Notes: generated from the sequence alone by a model not told the origin. DNA of 64,000 bases from Ophiosphaerella korrae (GCA_028456385.1 JALNQF010000003.1:124001-188000), one strand, 5' to 3'. Counted from the stretch's first letter, positions 45,460 to 57,223 are shown. Program-made: numbers and translations.

Positions 45460-46369
45460 ATGGCGGCCAAAGCGCCATCCAAAGAGGTACGCTACCAGGA
45501 TCTAGCATTCGTCTTCTAGTGTTGTCTTCAATCAAATCGACCTTTCTTTACATCTCTCGCATCTCACAAACATTGAATTTCTCTCTTCTTTCTCTCTACC
45601 TTTCCTATATGCCACTTTGTCAGATGTTATGCCACGGATCAATCCTTCGATTCCCCGTGACACATATCGGCGATTCCACAAAATCAAAGAGTTTCGCCTT
45701 TCCCTATAGCAATCTCTATTGTCGAACACGCCTCCATCAACATTTTGGTCGCTATAAATCGAGGAATCTAAAATCGTGGTTCACAGCCCTGGAGCCCACG
45801 TGCCTGTAATTTCTATTAATATCTCCCGCATCACAAAGCGGTATCCCACAGAAGCTTATTCGAAGCCCCAATCGCAAAGCACCCTAGCACGCCCTACCCG
45901 CATACATCACGTTTCTTCATCCTACCAATCATCTCTTCACTTCATGCAATCATTACTACCATTACCACTCCTGACCTCCCCACTAACAACCCCCCAGTAC
46001 CAAGCCTCCTGCCACTGCCAAACAATCCGCTACACCGTCATCCTCTCGCCCGCACTCTCCGACCCCAACGCCTGGGTCGTAGAATGCAACTGCAGCATCT
46101 GCGCCCGCAACGGCTACCTAAACGTCTACGTCGAGAACTCGTGCATCACATTCCACTCCGCAGACCTGCAATCACCACAGGTGGAAAAGTACACATTCGG
46201 CAAGCACCGCGTGCAGCACTATTTTTGCAAGAATTGTGGAAGCAGTCTGATGGCGGAGAGTATCGAGCCGGGGTTTTATGAGGGCGTCAAGGCACTGAAT
46301 GTTAGGATGTTTGAGGACGTGGATACGAGGACGTTGCAGCGGAGGCAGGTTGATGGGAAGAGTCTTTAG
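45460..46369 (+). CDS. GFA-family zinc protein (glutathione-dependent formaldehyde-activating fold)
   Basis: Preferred model: exon 45460-45486 (MAAKAPSKE), a 511-base intron GTACGC...CACTAAC...CCCAG, then 45998-46369, giving 132 aa in phase. The alternative is an unspliced start at ATG 45944 (141 aa). Zinc ligands are C14-x-C16 (ASCHCQTIRY), C39-x-C41-x2-C44 (ECNCSICARNG) and C86-x2-C89 (FCKNCGSSL), the full CENP-V/GFA pattern, with H79/Q82-H83 nearby. Family members bind glutathione adducts; many fungal copies have unknown substrates. The long intron is unusual here, but the splice site directly before YQASCHC fits homologues well. Confidence 0.8.
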
Positions 46370-46923
46370 GGTGTGGAAATTGACTGGAGCTGGATGTTTG
46401 ATGTTGGCTAGATGGGCGCGTCTTGGGTATACGGATTTGTCGCCGGGTACGCGGATGCACGAGGTCTTGGGTTCGTGGTTGATCACCGGATATGCGGATA
46501 GGATGGGGAATGCTGTGTAGCGCTGTGTCGCGGGGCGTACCGTCATTCGTTCATATTGCATCCATATCATAGATTTCCTGCTTGAGCAATGCAAGGGTTG
46601 TAAACGTTAGTTGTTTGGTCCTGGTTTTTCAATTAGCTTTATGTCAAGTACGTATACAGTCACTGTTCACCGGCAAGAAGAAGAGAATCACACACCACGT
46701 TACGGAATGATACTTGATAAGAGCGCCATAAACTTTTTGTTACTAATTGTGCATGAAATTAGGGCTTTGTTACACAATAGTGTGTAGTACGTCCTCTTGG
46801 CCTCTTAAACTCTCTCACTCATCACATTGCCTCCAAACTTCTTTCCCAAATATCTCACCCCCATCCCCACAAACGACTCAACGCCAACACACAGGCAAAC
46901 ACATCCGCCTTTCACCTTGCAAA
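46370..46923. other. Intergenic, nothing recognised
   Basis: 3' flank of the GFA gene and CT-rich promoter of the next small gene. Confidence 0.4.
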
Positions 46924-47151
46924 ATGGGCAGCATCGTCTCCACTCTCACACCCTACGTCTCCAAAAAGGATTTCAAGAAATGGCAAGCTGCGCAAGCCCA
47001 AGGCGGTACCCATAACCAACGTCGTGAATCGATGAGCGAGCGTAAGCACCAACGCTCACACAGTTACGAAGCAGATATTGTGAGAGACGATGCACGGGAA
47101 GCAAGACGGCTGGAAGCGCGGCGAGCGAAGCAGAAGAGAAATGCTGTATAA
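46924..47151 (+). CDS. Small basic protein with myristoylation-type start
   Basis: 75 aa, single exon, ATG in good context (CAAAATGGGC) after a CT/CA-rich leader. MGSIVST fits the N-myristoylation rule (Gly2, Ser3, Thr at position 7). The remainder is charged and helical with no further hydrophobic segment, ending in repeated Arg-Ala-Arg/Lys (REARRLEARRAKQKRNAV). No named family is recognised. It may be a small membrane-tethered protein. The context and composition make a real gene likely. Confidence 0.6.
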   Translation: MGSIVSTLTPYVSKKDFKKWQAAQAQGGTHNQRRESMSERKHQRSHSYEADIVRDDAREARRLEARRAKQKRNAV

Positions 47152-47299
47152 GGGGTTATCACGGAGGAGAGAAGGGGGGTATTGATAATTCGTTTGATTC
47201 ATAGCGGTGACCACTCAATGGTCAGCATGGCATTGATATAAATACGTTTTAGTCCTGATATATACAATATGTGCAACGTCTTGCTTTCATTTTACTTCC

Positions 47300-49015
47300 T
47301 CATCGCTTGCCGGCACGAATCATGCGGAAGGGATGGCCTTCGGTGCTAAACACCCATGTGTTTAGACTTGCGGTATCGACATGTGTGAACGTGAGCCAGA
47401 GGTACTTCAGCGTCTCAGCAGCCCAAAAGCTTTCCTGCATGTCCACCCAGTTCTCCGCGCCGCTGGGAGCCCATACATCGGCAAGCTGTGCATATCCAAA
47501 CGGCGCCTTGCAGTGCTCTTCCATTGCCGAAAATGCTTCCCATGCCCAATCGCGGTACCGTTGCTCGCCTGTGATGCGCCATGCGTAGAAGAGCGACTCG
47601 ACGTACTCGGGTCGGCCTTTGTATTGTCGCTCTGTACTCCAGAAGCCAGTTTGGTTCCGTTCTTTTTGTTGGCGCTCGGTTTTGGGGGTGAAGAGTGGGA
47701 CATCGTAACTGAACTTGGGTGTCCACGACCAGGTTTCTGGCCCGATCTTGGTGGGCGTGGAGGTGTAGACGTGGCGGCAGCCTTCTAGCAGCGCGAGCGC
47801 AAATGTACGTAAGGAGGGTTCATTATAGAATTTAGAGGCTAGCAAGATGGTGCCTGGCGCGAAGCATGCAAGGTGGCTTTGCTTGTTCTGGTATTGCTTG
47901 TTGTCTTGGTGGCCAATGTAGAGGTGTTGCATGTAATGCCCGGGCGCGACAGCTGAGCGAGTACCAAGGTGCTTCCGGAGGGAGTAGGCAGCATCAAGGA
48001 AGCGCTTCTTGTAAATATCAAGATATGGGTCTGACGGAGGGGCCATTAGCGTCATCTTGAGAAGATACTCGTAATATGAATCGTGTCCCCCATCCCAGTG
48101 CCTTGAGCGAGCTACCGGCACGCCTGTCATGATATCTATGGGGGCATCGACCATTCCTGGCCACGGTGTCACCCACTTGGACCACACGAGAGGGGCCCAG
48201 GCCAAGGTAGAGTTTTGTGCATATATAGGATTGCCAGTCATTCTAGTCAACACACGATTCTCGAGTATAGATGAGCCGGCGCGGGCGGGGCCAATGACAG
48301 GATGGTCGTATTGCTGCTTATTTGGGTCGTCACTGAGGACGAAGGATGGCTCTGGTTCGCCCTGTTCTGTCTTGAAGTCGACACGTGGCCAAGGCATCCC
48401 TGAAGGAGTATTGTAGGCAGGCGCAAGCTTTTCTGCTAAAGTAACCGCATGCCGGAGTATCTGATTGCGCGCCTCTTTATGTAGAGTCTCCTCTGGTATG
48501 AGTCCAGCATCATACAAATCTACCACTGACAACAGCCCACCCAAATACCGAATCGTGGTTTCAAAGGGGTCCACGAGATCATTGGTAGCTGTGAAGTTTA
48601 TGCCTAGAATGTGTTCCACCGAAAGTGACAATTCGTCCCATAGCCCCATCAGTGCCAGAGTACTGGCCGAGTCGACAATGAAGGCCCCCCAGCCATTTCG
48701 GGATGAGGAATTGCCTCCAGACACAGGCAGTACGTCATCACAGCCCCAGGCCATGGCTTTGTATTTCCAAAAAGTATACTTCATGGCCTCCCGCACTGCA
48801 TCTGCCCTTGTATCGTGCGTCTTTGCGGTACCGTCCCACCGCGTATTTTGTATCCGTGCGCCAGCAGGCACAGTGAACGGCAACCGAACTGTGGGGTGCT
48901 GGAATTCTTTGATGATCAGGTACAGAATTATGACGAGGACGGCGGCGAGCAGCTTAAAAGACGACTCTGGATTGCGCTCAAACTTGGCTTTGCCCCAGCG
49001 ACGGAAGCCGGTCAT
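47300..49015 (-). CDS. Class I alpha-1,2-mannosidase, GH47
   Basis: 571 aa, single exon, ATG at 49015. A type II membrane anchor (residues about 22-38, LLAAVLVIILYLIIKEF) is followed by the GH47 domain: REAMKYTFWKYKAMAWGCDDVLPVSG, VDSASTLALMGLWDEL, ETTIRYLGGLLS, WDGGHDSYYEYLLKM, CFAPGTILLASKFY, RPEYVESLFYAWRITG, and the calcium-binding TEGHPF near the end (STEGHPFRMIRAGKR). It trims alpha-1,2-linked mannose from N-glycans in the ER or Golgi. N-glycosylation sequons are present (NFT, NST, NQT). It starts 256 bases from a divergent small membrane protein gene. Confidence 0.95.
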   Translation of the reverse strand: MTGFRRWGKAKFERNPESSFKLLAAVLVIILYLIIKEFQHPTVRLPFTVPAGARIQNTRWDGTAKTHDTRADAVREAMKYTFWKYKAMAWGCDDVLPVSGGNSSSRNGWGAFIVDSASTLALMGLWDELSLSVEHILGINFTATNDLVDPFETTIRYLGGLLSVVDLYDAGLIPEETLHKEARNQILRHAVTLAEKLAPAYNTPSGMPWPRVDFKTEQGEPEPSFVLSDDPNKQQYDHPVIGPARAGSSILENRVLTRMTGNPIYAQNSTLAWAPLVWSKWVTPWPGMVDAPIDIMTGVPVARSRHWDGGHDSYYEYLLKMTLMAPPSDPYLDIYKKRFLDAAYSLRKHLGTRSAVAPGHYMQHLYIGHQDNKQYQNKQSHLACFAPGTILLASKFYNEPSLRTFALALLEGCRHVYTSTPTKIGPETWSWTPKFSYDVPLFTPKTERQQKERNQTGFWSTERQYKGRPEYVESLFYAWRITGEQRYRDWAWEAFSAMEEHCKAPFGYAQLADVWAPSGAENWVDMQESFWAAETLKYLWLTFTHVDTASLNTWVFSTEGHPFRMIRAGKR

Positions 49016-49271
49016 AGCTGGGGATTATGCGGCGTCGCTCTGGTTGGCGAGCTCAAGAAGCGGGTAGTAACGGTGGCGGCGGCATCTGATCGGCGCAGAC
49101 GGGAAAGTTCTGGTATGGGCGTGGGGATTCGAGGCTTCGTTATGTGTCGAGAAGTGCTATGTGGTGTCATCTGGCGCGTGGTTTGTGGAGAAGTTGTTAG
49201 TCTTGGCGCGTCTTGTCCTCAACCATCCTTCTCTCTCAACTCCATCACCACAAGGTCCAGTGCGCTTCATC

Positions 49272-49546
49272 ATGACCGTGCGGTCGTATGTATTTCGCTA
49301 GATGCACCAATTCACTTCTTCTGACATTTTATTAGGTGGTACAAGGCCCTTCCTTCCAAAACACGCCTCTACATTGGTGTCGGCGTCATGGCATATGCTG
49401 GCATGGGCCTCTTCCTGTCTGATAAAGCCGAGCAGCACTTCGAACTCGTGCCCACCGACAAAGATAAAGAAGCATTAGATAAAGACATGCGGGAAATACG
49501 GGCTGCGTTACCCAAGATCACCACTGTCGAGAAAGGGAGTCGGTGA
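49272..49546 (+). CDS. Small single-pass membrane protein
   Basis: Exons 49272-49285 (MTVR plus two bases) and 49336-49546, with intron GTATGT...TATTAG, give 74 aa. After WYKALPSKTR there is one hydrophobic helix (LYIGVGVMAYAGMGLFLS), then a charged tail with DKDKEALDKDMREIR. The positive N-terminus plus a single helix is typical of small mitochondrial inner-membrane or ER proteins. I recall similar short Pleosporalean hypothetical proteins, but no function. The ORF was missed by simple tracks because of the tiny first exon. Confidence 0.7.
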
Positions 49547-49832
49547 GGTGGGGATGCTTCTCTTGGCGCTCCCGATCATTCTGCTCCCTAAACGCTTGCG
49601 ATGCTGCTGGAATTGCGCGATATATCCACTATGAGATCAATCACTAGCCATCATGGGCTAGGAATCAAGCGTATTGTGCGAGGCGTCAACTTCTCGAACC
49701 AATGAGGCACCATTGTACCAGATTTAGTATCTGCAGTGCGTTTCAACTCCGTTCACATATAGCGGCATTGCTTCAAATCAAGCACGTCGTGTATCTGATG
49801 ACTTTAAAAAGCTACAGAATGTGACTTTTGTA

Positions 49833-51596
49833 TCATTGCAACCTAAATTCTTCTGCTTTACTTTGATAACGCTCGACATACATATCAAACCTATAGTGAG
49901 CGTGAAACAAGTGCGTGAAGATGTAACAATCGCCACTCACGAGTGTCCAGCTCTCGTCTGGCCCTGGTCTTAGAGCACACGCCGATCTAGCTCCTGAAAG
50001 AATACAAATGACATCCCCACACTGTACAGCTCCAGGCACAATGACTAGTTCGCCATTATCCATGAAGCAGATCCTACACTGCTGTAGAGATTTCAAAAAT
50101 TGTTCGATGGTGTAACCAAAAATGACAGAATCATGTCGGTCCTTGTAATGTTAGATCTGGAGACTTTTGTTCATCGGCAGGAGTCCAACTTACTGTGTCA
50201 TCAATCTCCCGGGCGCTCCATCGAGCTAGATACTGATGAAGTTGGCGACCATCGAAGAGCAACATGGCTTCGCATCAGTCAGTACTGAGAAATTCATGCG
50301 CGTTCTCTGCACTTACCCTCCTGAATCCTTTCGCCAAGGTGGTCAGACATAGTATGGTCGAAACACATCCCTTCCTCGTCAACAAATTTCCTAAGATTTA
50401 CAAGATTGTAGTAGAGCTTCTTCATGGTCGTTTCAGCTTCGCTTATGCCGTCAAAGCAGAACATTTGACTTCTTTCAACTATCTGCGCATACTGACAGCC
50501 TTTGACAAGTAGCTGCAGACGGGTGCCTTTACCTTGTTCAGAAATAGAAGATAACGTATACTTTGATAACTCGGCGATTTTTGTATCCGACTCCAAACTA
50601 TCGCTCAAGTCAAACAAAAAATAAAAAGGATGAAGCGGGAGATTCTGAGACCAATCTGGAATCCATGAAGGCATATTCCTGCTATGTGGGTGACGAATAG
50701 CGGTAAGGAGTCGGAGCCCCAGCACCGGTAAGAGAAAATTTGCTACTTTAACACAACATTGTTCAAAGTTTTGTGTATAATTGATTAGCGAATCCATGGC
50801 CGACTTTTTAGAACCGATCAAAGACTGCAAAGCGAAGACTCTGTCTCTAGAATCAGTTGCCAAGCAATCTCTACTAACGTAAAGCCGGTGCCATAAGTTG
50901 GCTTCTGGCGTTAAGAGCTCCTCTGGAGGTGACCAGATCCATTTGAGAGCGAGGGGCCAAGAAGTTCCGGTCATCCTGTACTGACTCTGATAACCAAAGT
51001 ATAAATGTGCGAGAGCCTTAAAGGACGCATTGGCAGAGCCGCATATAATTACGACCAAACTTTTCGCACAGACTTCTTGAAGCACCCAAACTCTCCTGAA
51101 CCATGGTCTTTTGAAAAATTCTTCCAGTTCCTCGATGATGCTTTGGCTCGGTTCGGGCCGATGGCAGGTTCCCGTAAGCGATAGGGCCTTATCCGCTGCT
51201 GCAAGTTCCTCAAACAAGATGCGACTGCCTGCAGTTTGTTCGCCGACGTACGCTATGACTTGAACAGCGCGACTAAAGATCTCTGCCATCATACGAACTT
51301 GGGAAGCTCTTTCTTCGAAATCCTCTTGATCGATACAAATGGCATCAATCCAGAGCAACCGGTCCTCGTGTCTTTGGCGTAGGTGATGAAGAGCGTTATA
51401 GCAGTTGTTCCTGACCTGTAACTCGCTTCTACCATTTTCAAAGTATATCCCTTGTGTGTGGGTATTATCACCCCAAGTATAGGATAGTGCTTCGTATTCA
51501 AAAGACGCATCTGATAATTGCCCGTGGCGAATCGTACAGGTGATAGGACTAGATGGTTCCAGGCTTGGATGCAGGACCAAGATTCGAACAGAATCG
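49833..51596 (-). CDS. HET-domain (heterokaryon incompatibility) protein
   Basis: Coding exons 51596-50317, 50267-50194 and 50141-49833 join in phase (GTAAGT donors, GAAG and CAAG acceptors). A further 5' exon is needed because 51596 follows an acceptor (AACCTAG) and no ATG fits; its start was not resolved. HET motifs: FEYEALSYTWGD, RLLWIDAICIDQEDFEER, QVRMMAEIFSRAVQVIAYVG and PWFRRVWVLQEV. The C-terminal exons carry the usual HET tail (FMDNGELVIVPGAVQCGDVICIL, then LVSGDCYIF). HET proteins trigger cell death or growth arrest on recognition of non-self, often with an NLR partner. Several NLR relics lie nearby. The gene is intact in the part seen. Confidence 0.85.
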
Positions 51597-52486
51597 CTAG
51601 GTTACAGTGACTGATATCGAAATTTGGGCATACCGATGGAATTACCTTGGAAATGAACCCAATCGAAGGAATTTTAGAGGAATTGCTGTTTTCGCAGCTG
51701 AAAGCCAAGGCAGCAGCTCCAAGCCTTATCACCACATTGAGCAAGTGGGGCTCTGTCGCGCGAACATAGTGCACTAACCACACACAAGTACTTCTGAAGC
51801 TAACAATCTAACAATTATTTTCGTCAATGCCCCTCCGGACAAGGCTAGAAGCTGGGAATGGAATTAACTTCACGTCAACAGGAGAAAGTAATGTCTTTGA
51901 AGTATACATGCTAATAATATATAGTTATAGACAGATTATAAGCTAGCGTGTTTTCAGCGTCGAAGCGTCTTTGACACACGATGACCTCGATAGCTTCCTC
52001 GCCCTCAAGTTCCGAAACCGACTGTTGTTCCTTCCGCTAGCCAAATGAAAGGCCTCTAGTCTCGGCTCGTGGAAGGGAAATGCAGCTATAAGATAGCATA
52101 GAGTGGGACGGTCCTAGTCGTGATACAGCTGTCGTATGGTCAAACAATGAACAGCTCCCTACATGAGCACTACAATCTTTAGGGCTGTAGAGACGTACTT
52201 TATTTTGATATGTGAGGAGTATGAGGGGTTTAGATCGTTTATGTTCGCAATAGATGGTAAAGCAGAGCCGTGCTAGCAGCCATGCTTGGCACGGCACGAC
52301 ACAGACTATCTAGGGCTGCATGCTGTCATTGTCACTGGAAATGACCCTTATATATTCGCCATGCCGTCTATTCTAGATTGTATCAACCCTGTGGCCAGAG
52401 CGGGTCGGCCACCCATCCAGCTTATGGAGGCGACACATGATGCTACGCTACTTCAATACCGTTTCATTCAGCATCGGGTATGCTTA
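51597..52486. other. HET 5' region and intergenic
   Basis: Contains the unresolved first exon of the HET gene, probably between 51600 and 51720 on the minus strand, and AT-richer sequence from 51780 to 52000 with no recognised gene. Confidence 0.4.
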
Positions 52487-53441
52487 TTAAATGCTCTTGC
52501 CTACTCCAACCTCCGCTGGAACATTGGAAACAAATACTGAAAGAACGGCCGCATAAGCAGCGGATATCGCCATCATCTCAAAGCTAGATACCTTTAAAAC
52601 CAGTGATACTAGAAAAGACAAGATGAGAATGCAGGCAGAGACAACAGAAAGCTGAATAATTTTTGATGGATAATGCGACAAGATGGCCAACGGAGCAACC
52701 ATGAATATGGCCGTCGATGCTGCGGTCGTGACACGCCCAATGATATCAGCTATCAATATAGTGTTCTGGTAGGACCATTGGCGACGGCCTGTGGCTAACC
52801 AACCAAGACCCTCGATATTGTTTTGGGACTTCTTAGACAGTCTCCAGTATCGGAAAGCCCGCAGGTACCTGTGTAGCCAGCGCTGGAATGGATCTGTTCG
52901 GGATCGCGTCCCAAGGTCCACTCTGACCATCCTAGTTTTATATACTTCGCACAGATTGAGGTCATCCCGCATGCTAGACTGTTTTTCATCATCGAGCAAT
53001 GAGAACGTCTCCATTGCCATGATATTATTAAAAGCTGCGAGTGCTTCATCTGTTTGGTTTTGATTAGCTTAGGTTCTCAGAGTGCGGAAATGACAACGCA
53101 CCGTACTGTTTCAGAAGATTGCGCAGCCTTAAGATAAATTCTTGGGTAATGGCATCGCCGATGTTTGTGATACCCGCTTCTCTCTTGCCATGCTTGAGCC
53201 CCAATCGGTCGGTAGATAGATGATCTAGGCGTAGGCTTAAGCCGGCTTGATAGATAGTGTGGTCCATGTCCGCGATCTCGCTTTCGAGAAAGCGGAGGTT
53301 AAGCAGATGCGTAGTCTTGAATCGACGGAAACCGTGAAGCGTAAGATTATTGTCAGCAGTGCTAGCTGCCCAGCATTTGCAAAATTTTTCTGCCATGCCT
53401 TTAGAGCTTGGAGACAGACAATTTGTGTTAGATTCATTCAT
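52487..53441 (-). CDS. DUF6594 membrane protein
   Basis: Exons 53441-53102 and 53049-52487, joined G/GTGCGT...CTAATC...CAAACAG/AT in phase, give 300 aa. The N-terminal part has the family pattern FRRFKTTHLLNLRFLESEIADMD, then a helical region. The C-terminal half has three predicted membrane helices (TAASTAIFMVAPLAILSHY, IIQLSVVSACILILSFLVSL, MMAISAAYAAVLSVFVSNV), the last with the AAYAAVL(S/V)VF signature of this fungal family. Function is unknown. Such genes are expanded in accessory regions of Pezizomycotina and frequently lie near HET genes. Confidence 0.8.
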
Positions 53442-54308
53442 GACGAAGTTACACTAGGAATATCTGAGATAAATAAAAACCGATGGGTAAAAGGGTGCTA
53501 TTTCAGAGGCGTTTTATCGATCAACAATCACACCCTGAAGGGTATAAGAGTGTTGCAGGAAGCATGGACCCCGGAGACTCCTAGATCTATTTTGCAGTAG
53601 CAACCTAGTTGCGAGTGAGGCTCATCGATAGTGGACAGCCACGCCGGTGCTGGAGCTAAGCATACAAAGTCAAAGGTGCCACACATCTGTGCCTAATTGA
53701 TTCCTAAGGCTGGCGCAATGGCTGACGAATTCAAAACAACTCTTAACCAAGATACAACCTTAGGACGGCAGGCATTTAGGAAGAACATCAGAAGGCACCA
53801 TGTCTGTACGGCTAAAAATGCTAAGCACGATGTATAATATATACCAGCTAAGTAGGTGGCCAATATTGTGCCATAGGCTTCATTTGTTACGGCAAGGCGC
53901 ATTCCCGACAAATAGGTGGCATCCAGCTCACCGGAGAATGCGATGCCAGCGTCCAATCAGTTATCAGCACACTACGCCTAGGAGGCAGCATAGATGCATC
54001 GGGTTTACCGGAAATATACGTACGGGCCAGGCTAAATATGCACCTCTTTCCCACTAATTATTTAGTTTTTCTTTTTTCTTTTCAGCCTTTATCCTGTCTC
54101 CGAGCACGCTTTATTACAGAAACAAGTGTAGCTGTAGCGCTTGGTCTCAACCATTTCAACCGTTCTTAAAACTCTTGACGATGCTGTTGTCCTACACGAT
54201 CTATATGCAACGCAACTAAGTAGGTTTAGAGGCTCATGGCCGAAACACTCCGTGATAACATGTGCCATCTCCTAACCGGTATTTCTGGACAGTTGCCTCA
54301 CCAAAACC
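53442..54308. other. Intergenic, nothing recognised
   Basis: Mixed, somewhat AT-rich sequence. A minus frame at 53693-53956 contains hydrophobic words but no start or homology. Confidence 0.4.
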
Positions 54309-56552
54309 ATGCCGGAGCCTAAAGATTATACAGTTGGATAGATTAGTGCTGTAGAAAAAGAACTTGTTGCGGTTTCGGAGTTTCTCGATGAAGAGCATGA
54401 CAGTCCAGATCATGTCCCCGTAAACGACGATAATGCCTACATTTTAGGCCGAATCGGGGAACATAATGTTGTTATTGCGGTAATGCCTTACCGGCAATAT
54501 GGGCTCGTAAATGCTGCTACTGCAGTCAGAGACATGGTGCGCAGCTTTCCCAAAGTTCGGATCGGCCCGATGGTTGGTATTGGTGGTGGTGCACCTAGTC
54601 AAAAGCACGATATCCGCCTAGGCGATATCGTGGTCAGCTCGCCTGGCTACGCCAGTGGAGGGGTTATGCAGTACAACTATGGAAAGACGATAAAAGACCG
54701 GTGTTTTGTCTCCACCGGATACTTGAACCAACCACCAAAATTTATGCTGACGGCAATGACTGTGCTTAAGACTGTGTATAAGCGTAAGGGCCATGGCATC
54801 CAAAATGCCATCAACACGGTCCTAGAGAAGAACCCGAGGTTAAGCGTATAATACTAGTGACCAAATGGTAGTACTGATAGACTGTACAAATCTTCTTTCA
54901 TCCACAAGGGAGACGACAAGGCAGACTGCAAGGAGGTCTGTGGTGACGGCGAGTCAACCTCGTTTCCAGGGTTGAGCGATTAGAATACGTGGATAACCCT
55001 ACAATTCACCATGGTCTGGTTGCTTCTGGAAACCAGCTTATACAGGATGCGTTACTTTGGGATCATCTGCCGGCGGAAAAGGACGTGTTGTGTTTCGAGA
55101 TGGAGGCCGCAGGGCTGATGAATCATTTCCCTTGCCTCGTCATTTGCGGCATCTGCGACTACTCTAACACGCATAAAACCACGGAATGGCAAGGCTATGC
55201 AGCAATGACAGCAACTGCATACGCAAAAGACCTACTAAACCGAATTCCAACCAAAAATGTAGAGCCTGAGAGGAGTGTCGGCGACGTTCTCAATTCTAGT
55301 TAGTTCGCTTAGCAAACACTGAGGGCAACTCTGTTAATAAGATATCAGTTGAACAACATGCAAATGAGGCACGTCGTGATATCAAAGATTTGGTATCTAA
55401 ACAGTCGCGGAGAAAGGTTTATCATTGGTTGTCACCGCCAGACTCACCCATAAACTACAACAATGGACTGTAGCAATGCCATGAAGACACAGGGTTTTGG
55501 TTCTTACAGAGTGACAAATTCGCAACGTGGAAATCGCAAAAAAAATTCTTTCTTGTGGCTTCATGGCATACCAGGATGTGGCAAGACAGTTCTCAGTTCC
55601 ACTATTATTGAAGAGTTAGAGAAGACCCTCTCTCATCAACCTCTCCTTTACTTCTATTTCAACTTTAGGGACATCCACAAACAGACACTCGACAGTATGA
55701 TCTGATCTCTCATTAGCCAGCTCTACTGTAAGAGTAAGGATATGCGGAAGTGTCGCAGTACAAATACTGTTCAAGTGAGCAGAGCTGTAGAGTTCGGACT
55801 CTACCTTTTGCTCCGCAACAGGAAGCAATTAGCCTCACTCTTTTCCTCCTGTGAAGATGGATGTCGTCAACCAAGGCGCGAGTCGCTTTGCCAGGTTTTT
55901 ATCCAAATGATATATTCCATGGAGCATATATATATTGTGTTAGATGCTCTTGACGAGTGCCGTACGCGGAAAGGGCCACGCACCGAAGGATTGCTCTCGT
56001 AGATTATAGACCTGCTCGGCTCAGGGCAAAGGAATGTCCACCTTCTCGTGACAAGTCGGCTAGAGCAAGATATTCACGAACTTGAGCAACATTGTACGCA
56101 AGGAAAACACGATACCTATCCAAAGCGATATTATCAGTGGTGACATCCGAGCATACATTCACACTAGGGTCAGAGAAGGTGGTGGTTTAAGGAGATGGCG
56201 AAAACAACTAGAAGTCCAGGACGAGAATGAAACTGAATTTATGTGGAAGGATGATGGCATGTGAATGGATTTTCTGATTGTTATGATTTATTTTCTAGGA
56301 TAGCGCACTGAAGTTCAACAAGTTCCGATGGGCTGCATGCCAGATTGACGCCCTAGAAAACTGTTTGGGCTTCACACTCTCAAACGTGCGCTTGCTTCCC
56401 TACCAAAGACGCTAGATGAAACATATAGTAGGATCTTACACACAATTTCTGCCAAACACAAGCAATACGCTACGATCATTCTCCAGCTTGTAACGTTCTC
56501 AGAGCGGCCATTAAGAATCGAGGAGGCTGTTGATGCAATAGCGGTAAACAAT
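54309..56552 (+). pseudogene. NLR relic: nucleoside-phosphorylase domain plus NACHT
   Basis: ATG at 54309 opens MPEPKDYTVG and meets TAG at 54339-54341 where homologues have Trp. The frame resumes with a PNP_UDP-like sensor domain (YILGRIGEHNVVIAVMP, MVGIGGGAPSQKHDIRLGDIVV, NPRLSV), stops at TAA 54849, shifts, and continues with AEKDVLCFEMEAAGLMNHFP and GICDYSNTH up to 55303. Helical DIKDLVSKQSRRKVYHWLS follows, then the NACHT P-loop GIPGCGKT (about 55569-55592), Walker-B YIVLDALDEC (about 55933-55962) and VHLLVTSRLEQDI. After a shift, LPKTLDETYSRILHTISAKH and SERPLRIEEAVDAIAV appear. The repeat domain is missing. At least five stops or shifts make it non-functional. PNP-NACHT-repeat NLRs are known fungal non-self sensors. 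Confidence 0.85.
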
Positions 56553-56770
56553 TAAGTGAAATCTACTCTCACACAAAGCTTTTTCCGGATTTGACGTTGA
56601 GTTACGCAGGGGTGTGACGTGAGTAATAAGTAAGCAGCTTGAGTTGTGGCTGAGCAACCCTGAGCTCGCCGTGAGCCAACATGAGTTAGCGTGATTGTGC
56701 CTGATTTCCTCCCTAAGCAGCATGAAGAGGGTCTGAAATCAGGCCCCAGTCAGCTCGTAGGGATGTGAGG

Positions 56771-57160
56771 TGTCAAGGACTGACTGGTCCCGTTAGACAG
56801 AAGACCTAAGAATAAGTCGTAGGGGTGATGCAACAGTAGCATCCGCGTAGTACAATGAGTCACTGCCTGGTAGCTATGACTAGGTAGCTCGACATTCATG
56901 CGAGCATGCTGTGATAGAGGTTACATCGGCTATCACCTCTTCCGCATCGCCTCCAATAGGTCGGATAGCAGCGATGACAAAATTGCTGGTCAGGTGCTGG
57001 AGTTGATTAGCTGAGCTAAGGCTCACTTCTATTCGTTAGAGCACAGGCAATATCCTGACAGTGCTGTCACCGATGCGAAAGTGTTGGTGATTAGTTCAAG
57101 GGAAGCGGAGCGGTCTGAGGAGTGAAGTTGCTTAGGCCTAAGGCGAGAAAGTCCGTAACA
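56771..57160. mobile_element. Possible solo LTR
   Basis: A 390-base segment begins TGTCAAGGACT and ends AGTCCGTAACA, termini that are imperfect inverted repeats (9 of 11) of the TG...CA kind seen on fungal Gypsy LTRs. Flanking five-base sequences (TGAGG and TTCAA) do not match, so no target duplication is visible. It lies about 220 bases beyond the point where the NLR relic is lost. Confidence 0.4.
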
Positions 57161-57223
57161 TTCAATCTTAGCATATTCACAGGGCCAAGAATGCTAGATA
57201 GTGTATGTTACAAATTTCGCTAA

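Noticed and set aside
51571..51600. Possible tRNA B-box-like word (GATTCGAAC)
   Set aside because: No matching acceptor stem, anticodon arm or A-box around it, and it lies inside the HET coding exon. No tRNA or rRNA was found elsewhere in the window.
51289..51783. Alternative-frame minus ORF upstream of the HET gene
   Set aside because: Most of it overlaps the HET exon in another frame. A small part may contain the true first exon, but no ATG and splice pair could be fixed.
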